Below are positions 1 to 6,320 of a DNA stretch of 6,349 nt, piece by piece. The translations under genes were made by a program, and so were the position numbers. The DNA comes from an uncultured Muribaculaceae bacterium (GTDB lineage Bacteria > Bacteroidota > Bacteroidia > Bacteroidales > Muribaculaceae). The stretch lies in the NCBI GenBank assembly GCA_910585755.1, contig CAJUFH010000089.1, forward strand, positions 1 to 6,349. Reading direction: 5' to 3'. The notes beneath the pieces were generated by a model. That model was given only the letters and a program-made list of their open reading frames with translations. It did no database searches and had not been told where the DNA came from. Every line of letters starts with the position of its first letter. Within the stretch, counting starts at the first letter, position 1.

Positions 1-15
1 TTTTGTGTATAAAAT

Positions 16-58
16 AGAGACTGCCTAACTTTGGTTGTTAGACAGCCTCTGTTTTTTT
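16..58 (+). terminator. Rho-independent terminator hairpin, possibly bidirectional
   Basis: Arms at 16-29 and 37-50 enclose a 7-base loop, and a run of seven T follows at 52-58. Read as + strand RNA the 14-bp stem has two A-C mismatches. Read as - strand RNA the same two positions become G-U wobbles, so the stem is fully paired, and it is followed by the weaker U-rich stretch ATTTTATA. It could therefore end transcription arriving from the left (strong U tract) and also serve a - strand transcript. It separates the hydrolase from whatever lies further left. Confidence 0.8.
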
Positions 59-91
59 GCTAAATCTGAGGAGAATATTTCATTTAGTTAC

Positions 92-99
92 TATCTTCG
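92..99 (+). promoter_or_regulatory. Candidate Bacteroidota -7 promoter element for the hydrolase
   Basis: TATCTTCG fits the Bacteroidota -7 consensus TAnnTTTG with one mismatch and lies 22 bases before the hydrolase ATG, so the leader would be short. It follows the terminator, where a new promoter is expected. No convincing -33 TTTG is present about 20 bases upstream (that stretch reads GAGG), so the call rests on one element and its position. No Shine-Dalgarno sequence precedes the ATG, which is usual in this phylum. Confidence 0.45.
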
Positions 100-121
100 C
101 GGATAGAAATATTGACACCTT

Positions 122-1366
122 ATGACTGGATTCAAGTGGAGAACGGTACTGGCGGCTATCGCTGCCATAGTCGCCGGGATAGCGGCGACAGCGCAAACAA
201 TGAATGAGACTACCCGCGCCGACGGCCGGTCGCTCAGCTCGCGCGGCACGGCTGAAAGATTTCTTGCGTCCAACGCACCGAGCCTGAGCTTGGATACGGC
301 GTTTACCCACGCCGAGTTTGCCGACTGGCGCTCCAGGATGAGCGTCGAGATGGCGCGGCTAATGCGCCACCCCCGCGTCGAAGCAGCGCCCCCTGTAAAG
401 GTGCTGGAGGCAAAGCGACCCGGCTACCGAATCGAGAAATGGGAATCATACCCGCTCGGAGGATCCGTCGTGCCGTTCCTCGTAATGATTCCTGACAACA
501 GCAACGTCGCTGAGCCGGGGCAGGCGTTACCGGCCGCACTCTGTATTCCCGGTTTCGGGCAGACCAAGGAACTGCTCGCGGGCGAACATATGGGGAATTT
601 CTCGCTGGAAGGGGAGCGTGATTCAGTCTTCCGCCCTGCGGCAATGGGCCGCAGGTATGTCGAGGAGGGGATTGTGGCCGTGGTGGTCGACAATCCCTCG
701 TGCGGAGAGCTTTCAGATAACGGATATTTCGACTACCTGGCGACCTCGCGGTTCCTTCTCGAAGCCGGATGGAGCTATCTCGGGCTCGCCTCGTGGCAGG
801 ACAAGGTCATACTTGACTGGATGAAACGGCAACCGTCCATTAACCCAAAGCGCATAATCGTCAGCGGGTTCTCGCTCGGCACGGAGCCGATGATGGCGCT
901 CGGGCTGCTCGACGATTCCATTTACGCGTTTGTCTACAACGACTTCCTCTGCCGGACCCGCGAAAGAGCCTTTACGATGAACAAGCCCTCCCAGGACGGG
1001 GCACGCCCTTTCCCGAACACTATCGAACACCTTATCCCCGGCTTCCTGACCATTTTTGACTTCCCGGACATAGTCGCTGCTCTCGCCCCGCGCCCCGTAA
1101 TCTGCACCGAAGGGGGAATGGACCGCGATTTCAAATTGATAGCCAAGGCCTACGACATAGCCGGCGCGCCGGGAAACTTCGAGTACCACCACTATCCCAA
1201 ATTCGCCGATCCCGCCGACCGCGTTCTACTCGACAAAATGCCCTCGGGTATCGACCGGGCGGAGTTTTTCCGCCTCGCCAACGTCGATCCGCCCCACCAT
1301 TATTTCAAGAGCGAGCTTGTAATCCCCTGGCTTCGTACCCTCCTCTCTACCCCCGCGGCAGAGTAA
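122..1366 (+). CDS. Secreted alpha/beta hydrolase (dienelactone hydrolase / acetyl xylan esterase-like)
   Basis: This 414-residue protein is probably an exported serine esterase of the alpha/beta hydrolase fold. A type I signal peptide is visible: Lys5 and Arg7, a hydrophobic core at about 8-22, and an A-T-A cleavage motif before Gln25. There is no lipobox cysteine, so a soluble periplasmic location is likely. The nucleophile elbow is G-F-S-L-G at 249-253 with Ser251 as nucleophile. The segment APRPVICTEGGMD (322-334) resembles the strand carrying the acid residue, probably Asp334. The catalytic His is probably His356 or His357 in EYHHYP. An oxyanion-hole loop may lie at CIPGFG (141-146). The family includes carbohydrate esterases and peptidase-like hydrolases, so the substrate cannot be named. 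The gene is GC-rich. Its stop codon lies only 4 bases from the stop of the convergent endonuclease gene. The fold is sure; the substrate is unknown. Confidence 0.85.
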   Translation: MTGFKWRTVLAAIAAIVAGIAATAQTMNETTRADGRSLSSRGTAERFLASNAPSLSLDTAFTHAEFADWRSRMSVEMARLMRHPRVEAAPPVKVLEAKRPGYRIEKWESYPLGGSVVPFLVMIPDNSNVAEPGQALPAALCIPGFGQTKELLAGEHMGNFSLEGERDSVFRPAAMGRRYVEEGIVAVVVDNPSCGELSDNGYFDYLATSRFLLEAGWSYLGLASWQDKVILDWMKRQPSINPKRIIVSGFSLGTEPMMALGLLDDSIYAFVYNDFLCRTRERAFTMNKPSQDGARPFPNTIEHLIPGFLTIFDFPDIVAALAPRPVICTEGGMDRDFKLIAKAYDIAGAPGNFEYHHYPKFADPADRVLLDKMPSGIDRAEFFRLANVDPPHHYFKSELVIPWLRTLLSTPAAE

Positions 1367-1370
1367 GCTG

Positions 1371-3056
1371 CTATCCTATATTCAACCAATCAAGTGCCGA
1401 TTGGAGGACAGCGTCATACCAAACTTTATCATTATCATTTTGCTTTGCCAACTCCCTCGCCCGATCGAATAAACGCTTGATATGCTGTGGCGTAGGTATC
1501 GCAGCGGCATTATAGGAATCATCAACCATCTTTTTGAAGACGTTCAATGGCAAAGGAATTATATTTGCACGCCCTCCATATTGCGCGACATTCAATTTGT
1601 GTAAGACAAAACAATGACTCACAACAGTAGGATTGATATTAGGCGCGATAAACAAACAGTATGTGTTTTTCCCTTTCTCCTCTGCAAGTTTTCCAGTATG
1701 GCGCGCAATTGATTCACCCTCCTTTTCATACTGCTTATGGCCTTTTTGCATCGTCACCTCGACGGCGACAGCAAAATTGCCGTAATCACATTCTATGTCT
1801 GGCCTGTTACCCATGGCAGTTGATAACGGTCGCCCGAAATCATCGAATTTGAAGTTAGCGGTAACTTCGCCTCCATCAAGCATAGTCATAGCTCGCCAGG
1901 TGTTCCACTCCAACATCAAAGGAGCATCATAGAGAGTACGATCCTTCGCAATTTTATCAAAAAGCGCCTGTATATCTTCATATTCCCGATATGACTTCAG
2001 AGACGACACTTGAAGTTTGATTAACTCCGCCTTCCTTTTATTAACCAATTCATCGAAATGAGTTTTCAAACCATCCAAAGTCATTTTGTCAAGGATAGGT
2101 TCCTCTGGGAATGACATTTGTAACTTTTCTCGAAGTAACGATTCGTCATCGGTTAATAGCGCTGGTACCCTTGGATTCCCGATATAATTGACAAATTGCT
2201 CAGTATCTTTAAGAAATATCGGTTTTCTTTCGCAATGGGTCAACACATAATCTACGTCAGCACGATGCTCCGGGACTATGGAAATCGTATGGCCAGAGTA
2301 TGATAGCTCCACCATCCCGGTAGCCCTTAAATATCTAATACACGCATCCGCATAGTCACGCATATTGGATGCTTTCGTTGAAATGAATTTTTCTAAGGAA
2401 GCCTTTTTGTTTTCCCTGGTTTTAATCTTCCCTCTGACTATATCTTCCCGATATATTGCTAAGATTTCTTTATGAAGAATATGTTGTTTGAACTGATTGT
2501 AATTTAAAGAAGTTGCTTCTTTTTCGCACCTGTATTTTTCAATTTTTGATACTATGCGATTAAACTTTCTGAAATCGATTAGTTGCAGCCCGAAAATTTG
2601 CAATTCATCAAACGAGATATGGCCAAAATGCCGAATGAGTCTGAATAATTCCAAAAAGGGTTTAACGCAATATTCTGAACAATTGCGCCCCAACTTATGA
2701 TATGGCGACGGAAGCTGAAATTTGAGCAGTTGGCGGAAAAATAATTCTTGCTTGTTCCGGCTTGAAATCAATAGTTTCCCGGCTGGTGTCAGCTCAACTA
2801 ATGGAGAGAGAGTAACGAAACCATATGCCTTAGGCGCACGATTAATTCTGTCCCGAGCACTAAACGCCGGGTCTTTTTTACCTTCTCCCAGAAAGAACTC
2901 CTTTTGTGAAAGAAGCTCCATAAAACTGGTTTGTGTTTTCTTATCCCATTTTTCTCCTGCGAAATATTTGTCTAAAAGATCTAATTCCGGAATAATTCTT
3001 TCAGGAGTGCGGGGAGAAGTAGTCACAAATAATATCCTGCTATTAAGAACCGCCAT
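1371..3056 (-). CDS. AlwI-family type II (IIS) restriction endonuclease
   Basis: This 561-residue protein resembles the AlwI / PleI / MlyI / BstNBI endonuclease family (Pfam RE_AlwI), whose members bind short asymmetric sites and cut a few bases to one side. The N-terminal part (about 1-340) would bind DNA and the C-terminal part carries the nuclease. Candidate catalytic residues are Glu383 in LEWNTWR, Asp420 in PDIECD, Glu433 in VEVT, Glu446 and His453. From memory, Nt.BspD6I uses Glu418, Asp456, Glu469, Glu482 and His489; the Asp-Glu-Glu-His spacing of 13, 13 and 7 is identical here. The ATG is 8 bases after the methyltransferase stop, so the two genes form an M-then-R operon. No small-subunit gene like that of R.BspD6I is nearby, which favours a self-contained AlwI-like cutter, although a nickase cannot be excluded. 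The gene is intact and much more AT-rich than the flanking genes. GGATC as target is inferred, not shown. Confidence 0.9.
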   Translation of the reverse strand: MAVLNSRILFVTTSPRTPERIIPELDLLDKYFAGEKWDKKTQTSFMELLSQKEFFLGEGKKDPAFSARDRINRAPKAYGFVTLSPLVELTPAGKLLISSRNKQELFFRQLLKFQLPSPYHKLGRNCSEYCVKPFLELFRLIRHFGHISFDELQIFGLQLIDFRKFNRIVSKIEKYRCEKEATSLNYNQFKQHILHKEILAIYREDIVRGKIKTRENKKASLEKFISTKASNMRDYADACIRYLRATGMVELSYSGHTISIVPEHRADVDYVLTHCERKPIFLKDTEQFVNYIGNPRVPALLTDDESLLREKLQMSFPEEPILDKMTLDGLKTHFDELVNKRKAELIKLQVSSLKSYREYEDIQALFDKIAKDRTLYDAPLMLEWNTWRAMTMLDGGEVTANFKFDDFGRPLSTAMGNRPDIECDYGNFAVAVEVTMQKGHKQYEKEGESIARHTGKLAEEKGKNTYCLFIAPNINPTVVSHCFVLHKLNVAQYGGRANIIPLPLNVFKKMVDDSYNAAAIPTPQHIKRLFDRARELAKQNDNDKVWYDAVLQSALDWLNIG

Positions 3057-3064
3057 ATATAATG

Positions 3065-3943
3065 TCAGAATTGTAACCGATGATTGTTCAATTGGTAATT
3101 GGCCACCAAAATATGAGAAGCAGTTGACTTAAACCGATTTCTTATATTTACCGCATACGATTTAGCATATTCGTCAACAATAAGATCGCCATACAGCCTC
3201 TCCGTCAAAGGCGTACGGCCAATGACCATCAGAGCGGGGCATCGTAAGCGCCTAAATCTATCTGCCAGCTCCTCATGCGCTTCGTCATTGAAGCCATTTC
3301 GATATTCCGTGTTCCCATAATCTGAAAAGACACAATCATAAGGAGGATCCAAAAACATGAAGTCATCCGCTTCTGCCATATCAAACACACGTGAATAATC
3401 AGCATTTAATATTTCCGCAGAAGCTAACAACCTGCTATGCGCCTCGGTTACTGATGTGATATTAAAAGTTTTATACCGTCCGAACGGGACATTAAATTCC
3501 CCTTTTGCATTATACCTGATCATCCCGGAGTAAGAGGTCTTATTAATGAAGTAGTATAACAACGCGTCTGAATACTCCTTATCAATAAGCCCGTTATACA
3601 TATCGCGGAGTCTATAATATAATTCTTCGTTACCATCGGCAACTCTTTCATCAGGGTGCGATTCTTTTAAGTTGTCGAAAGCTCGTCTATTACTTTTATA
3701 TATGGCATCAATGTCCGTTAATTCTTTACTGAAATTATCGAAATCATCCCTGACTCCACGATAAAACGTGATTAACTTGCGATTGATGTCATTAATAACC
3801 GCACGGCGAGGTTCTAAATGGAAATATAAAGCTCCTCCTCCAAAAAACGGCTCCATATACCGTCCGCCAAAATCAGGAATAAACGGTAAAATATGAGGCA
3901 GTTCCTTGGACTTTCCTCCGCGATATTTAATCAATGGGTTCAT
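3065..3943 (-). CDS. Dam-like D12-class DNA N6-adenine methyltransferase
   Basis: This 292-residue enzyme should transfer a methyl group from S-adenosylmethionine to the N6 of adenine and so protect host DNA from the neighbouring nuclease. Motifs follow the alpha-class order: KYRGGKS (6-12, motif X), EPFFGGGAL (31-39, motif I, SAM binding), GEFNVPFGRYK (148-158, target recognition) and DPPY (199-202, catalytic). The recognition block is identical to that of E. coli Dam, and residues matching Dam Lys9, Arg124, Pro134 and Tyr138 are all present as Lys6, Arg143, Pro153 and Tyr157. GATC specificity is therefore likely. I chose the ATG at 3943: the frame stays open to a TTG at 3997, but that codon overlaps the -33 box of the predicted promoter, and family members begin just before motif X. 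The gene is AT-rich like its partner. The length is normal for the Dam family. Confidence 0.92.
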   Translation of the reverse strand: MNPLIKYRGGKSKELPHILPFIPDFGGRYMEPFFGGGALYFHLEPRRAVINDINRKLITFYRGVRDDFDNFSKELTDIDAIYKSNRRAFDNLKESHPDERVADGNEELYYRLRDMYNGLIDKEYSDALLYYFINKTSYSGMIRYNAKGEFNVPFGRYKTFNITSVTEAHSRLLASAEILNADYSRVFDMAEADDFMFLDPPYDCVFSDYGNTEYRNGFNDEAHEELADRFRRLRCPALMVIGRTPLTERLYGDLIVDEYAKSYAVNIRNRFKSTASHILVANYQLNNHRLQF

Positions 3944-4024
3944 TAATGGCGGTTTATTGTCGTCTGCAAATTTACGATGAAATTTCTGTATCTGCAACTT
4001 CTTAACCGTCTATTGCTTTATCGC
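3944..4024. other. Spacer between the glycosyltransferase and the methyltransferase
   Basis: These 81 bases are AT-rich and hold the promoter described at 3967-3998. No terminator hairpin is visible after the glycosyltransferase stop, so some read-through from the tyrS operon into the restriction-modification genes is possible. I see no tRNA fragment, integrase site or terminal inverted repeat here. Confidence 0.6.
3967..3998 (-). promoter_or_regulatory. Bacteroidota-type promoter of the restriction-modification operon
   Basis: On the - strand a perfect -7 element TAAATTTG (3974-3967; consensus TAnnTTTG) follows a -33-like GTTG (3998-3995; consensus TTTG) with a 20-base spacer, which is normal for the primary sigma factor of this phylum. 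Transcription would start a few bases after the -7 element, leaving a leader of about 20 bases before the ATG at 3943. It gives the M-R operon its own promoter, so the cassette does not depend on tyrS read-through. I saw no operator-like palindrome and no controller (C) gene beside it. Confidence 0.7.
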
Positions 4025-4957
4025 TTAATAGAAAGGGCGCAGAAGGCGGGCTACGCCGCGGAGGCCGGAGCGCTGGAGGGCGTAGGCCAGACGAAGGAGC
4101 ACCCTTGAGCCGGCGGAGGGTTCTTCGGCAAGGAGACGCGACAACAGGGCGGAGGCCTTGGCGGACTCCCCTTCCTTGGCGTAATCTCCGGCAAGAATGG
4201 CCCCTTTAAGCCCGACATAGCGACTAAGCCTGGGATGCGATTCGGCGCGCATAACTTCCAAAGCGTGCTCCCAAACATCTGACTGCGAGGCGAAATCCTG
4301 CCGCGAAATAGAATCCTTATGCGCCCGCCAGATGACGGTCGGTTCTCCCGTCAGCTTGAGGATTTTCGGATTCCCGGAGAGTATTCTGAGCCCAAGCTCT
4401 ATGTCGTCCCATCCCCTTACCTCGGGATTCCACCCTCCCGCATGTCGGAAAAGCGACGTTCGGGCGGCATACCGCTGCGTGGCGAGGGAGCCGTGCATTA
4501 TATTATGCCACTGGACGTCGGTATCATAAAACCGCATCACCTTACCGACAAACCTCCCGGATGCGTTGCCGACCGAGACATCCCACCCTATAAGGTCAAC
4601 ATCGGGATTACGCCGGAAAGCGTCGACAGCGAGGGCCGCATGGACCGGGGCCATAAGGTCGTCGCTGTCGAAAAACATTGTGTATTCCGTCGTCACCTGT
4701 CGCAAGCCACATTCCCGCGCGGCGGCGGCTCCCTGAGTTGTCTCGCTGAGTATGTCAACCGCGAATGTCGGGGTTTCGACCTCGCGCTTCCATTGCCTGA
4801 GCGTTTCGAGAGTGCCGTCGGTAGAGTTGTTGTCTACCAGGATTATCCTCAGCGGACGCAGGGTCTGCGCCGCGATACTGTCAAGCGTTGGCCGTACCAA
4901 ATGCTCCCGGTTGAAAACCGGGACCACTATGGTAAGCAATGTTTCTGTGGCGGACAT
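4025..4957 (-). CDS. Family 2 glycosyltransferase (GT-A fold)
   Basis: This 310-residue enzyme probably transfers a sugar from a nucleotide-sugar donor to a cell-surface glycan or lipid-linked acceptor. The first strand is TIVVPVFNR (9-17), which opens the nucleotide-binding domain, followed by VDNNSTDGT (41-49). The metal-binding DXD motif is D97-S-D99 within FFDSDD. A second conserved block, GGWNPEVRGWDDIELGLRI (173-191 region), carries the Asp pair usually placed near the acceptor or catalytic base. Residues from about 225 on are predicted helical and may form a small helical tail. No membrane helix is visible, so it should be cytoplasmic or peripheral to the inner membrane. It starts 24 bases after the tyrS stop on the same strand and is probably co-transcribed with tyrS. 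Donor and acceptor cannot be inferred. Like tyrS it is GC-rich, so it looks native to the chromosome. Confidence 0.9.
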   Translation of the reverse strand: MSATETLLTIVVPVFNREHLVRPTLDSIAAQTLRPLRIILVDNNSTDGTLETLRQWKREVETPTFAVDILSETTQGAAAARECGLRQVTTEYTMFFDSDDLMAPVHAALAVDAFRRNPDVDLIGWDVSVGNASGRFVGKVMRFYDTDVQWHNIMHGSLATQRYAARTSLFRHAGGWNPEVRGWDDIELGLRILSGNPKILKLTGEPTVIWRAHKDSISRQDFASQSDVWEHALEVMRAESHPRLSRYVGLKGAILAGDYAKEGESAKASALLSRLLAEEPSAGSRVLLRLAYALQRSGLRGVARLLRPFY

Positions 4958-4981
4958 GACTGGCGGGTTTTGCCACGAATA

Positions 4982-6277
4982 TCAGATAACGCGCAGCAGG
5001 TAATAATTCTTCTTCCCTTTCTGGACGAGGATGTACTTGTCGTTAAGGAGCATATCGAGAGACGCCGGAGCGTACGGGTCGGCGATCTTCTCCTTGTTGA
5101 TTGAGAAACCACCACCCTGGGCAAGTTTGCGCAGCTCACCCTTGGAGGGGAAGACGGGAGCGCGGTCGGTCAGCAGGTCGGCAATCGAGATGCCGTCGGC
5201 GATGTCCTGACGGGACACTTCGAACTGCGGCACCCCCTCGAACACGGAGAGGAGCGTCGCCTCGTCGATTTTGCGGAGCGTCGCGGCGGCCTTGTTGCTG
5301 AAAAGAATCTGCGACGCCTCGACCGCCATCTCGTAGTCCTTTTCGGAGTGTACCATGCAGGTAATCTCCTTTGCGAGGCGCTTCTGCAGGGGACGCAGCC
5401 CGGGATCGGCCTTCTGCTCCTCTACGAGCGCGTCGATTTCCTCCTTGGAGAGGATGGTGAAAATCTTGATGTATTTCTGAGCGTCCTCGTCGGAGACGTT
5501 GAGCCAGAACTGGTAGAACTGGTAGGGGGTCGTGCGGGCCGGATCGAGCCATACGTTGCCGCTCTCGGTCTTGCCGAATTTGCCGCCGTCGGCCTTCGTG
5601 ATGAGCGGGCAGGTAAGGGCGAAGGCGTCATCGGCTCCGGCGATGCGGCGAATCAGCTCCGTGCCGGTAGTGATGTTGCCCCACTGGTCCGAACCGCCGA
5701 GCTGGAGACGGCAACCCTCTGTCTGGTAGAGATGCAGGAAGTCGTAGCCCTGGAGGAGCTGGTAAGAGAACTCCGTGAACGACATACCCTGCCCGGCGTC
5801 GCCGGAGAGGCGCTTCTTGACGGAATCCTTCGCCATCATGTAATTGACGGTGATGCACTTGCCAATGTCTCGGATAAAGTCCAGGAAACCGTAGTCCTTC
5901 ATCCAGTCGTAGTTGTTGACGAGGATTGCAGCGTTAGGCGCGTCGCTGTCGAAATCGAGGAATTTGGAGAGCTGTTTCTTAATCGCCTCCTGGTTATGGC
6001 GGAGGGTCTCGACGTCGAGCAGCTTGCGTTCCTGGCTCTTCATCGAGGGGTCGCCGATCATGCCGGTCGCGCCGCCAATCAGGGCGATGGGCTTGTGGCC
6101 CGAACGCTGGAAGTGTTTGAGCATCATCACGCCCACGAGGTGGCCTATATGGAGCGAGTCAGCCGTCGGGTCGATACCGAGGTATGCCGCGGTCATCCCC
6201 TTTTTGAGTTGTTCGTCTGTGCCGGGCATCATCTGGTGGATCATGCCGCGCCAGGTAAGTTCCTGTATAAAGTCCAT
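4982..6277 (-). CDS. tyrS: Tyrosine--tRNA ligase
   Basis: This cytoplasmic class I synthetase of 431 residues charges tRNA-Tyr with tyrosine using ATP. Its length is normal for the bacterial TyrRS-1 form. The ATP-binding HIGH motif is intact at 43-46 within DPTADSLHIGH. Tyr32 and Asp36 match known active-site positions. The tyrosine pocket signature Y172, Q176 and D179 (YxxxQxxD) is present, followed by GSDQWGN (195-201). The KMSKS-equivalent loop reads KFGKT (233-237), which is common in this enzyme form. The C-terminal part, from about 370, is an S4-like RNA-binding domain (SKGELRKLAQGGG) that contacts the tRNA. The ATG at 6277 puts MDFIQELTWRG at the N terminus, as expected for the family; no Shine-Dalgarno sequence is seen. 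The gene is intact and heads a likely two-gene operon with the glycosyltransferase. Confidence 0.98.
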   Translation of the reverse strand: MDFIQELTWRGMIHQMMPGTDEQLKKGMTAAYLGIDPTADSLHIGHLVGVMMLKHFQRSGHKPIALIGGATGMIGDPSMKSQERKLLDVETLRHNQEAIKKQLSKFLDFDSDAPNAAILVNNYDWMKDYGFLDFIRDIGKCITVNYMMAKDSVKKRLSGDAGQGMSFTEFSYQLLQGYDFLHLYQTEGCRLQLGGSDQWGNITTGTELIRRIAGADDAFALTCPLITKADGGKFGKTESGNVWLDPARTTPYQFYQFWLNVSDEDAQKYIKIFTILSKEEIDALVEEQKADPGLRPLQKRLAKEITCMVHSEKDYEMAVEASQILFSNKAAATLRKIDEATLLSVFEGVPQFEVSRQDIADGISIADLLTDRAPVFPSKGELRKLAQGGGFSINKEKIADPYAPASLDMLLNDKYILVQKGKKNYYLLRVI

Positions 6278-6303
6278 TTTGGTATATTATTCAATTAAGT
6301 TTC

Positions 6304-6320
6304 GCAAGTTTTCAACTTGC
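6304..6320. repeat. Perfect 7-bp inverted repeat in the tyrS leader region
   Basis: GCAAGTT and AACTTGC flank a 3-base spacer (TTC on the + strand). The repeat lies 27 bases upstream of the tyrS ATG. It has no T tract on either strand, so it is not a clear terminator. It could be an operator or an RNA hairpin in the tyrS leader; function is unknown. No convincing TAnnTTTG promoter is seen between it and the gene. Confidence 0.5.

Noticed and set aside
2722..3132. A 136-codon + strand frame over the endonuclease/methyltransferase junction, considered as an antitoxin or controller gene.
   Set aside because: There is no helix-turn-helix pattern, and it is antisense to two well-supported genes.
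1371..3943. The cassette considered as a novel defence system rather than restriction-modification.
   Set aside because: Both proteins match known families with intact active-site motifs in the usual M-R arrangement, and no third gene is present.
1361..4029. Matching TAAGC at the ends of the hydrolase and (on the - strand) the glycosyltransferase, considered as inverted insertion ends.
   Set aside because: Only five bases match and they include the TAA stop codons, so chance and coding constraint explain it.
4319..5104. A 261-codon open frame on the + strand opposite the glycosyltransferase and the end of tyrS.
   Set aside because: It overlaps two clear genes on the other strand, has no promoter-like element or known motif, and crosses their junction.
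5348..6298. A 316-codon open frame on the + strand opposite tyrS.
   Set aside because: It lies wholly antisense to an unmistakable, intact tyrS. The long frame is a by-product of GC-rich codon use, and its protein shows no recognisable motif.
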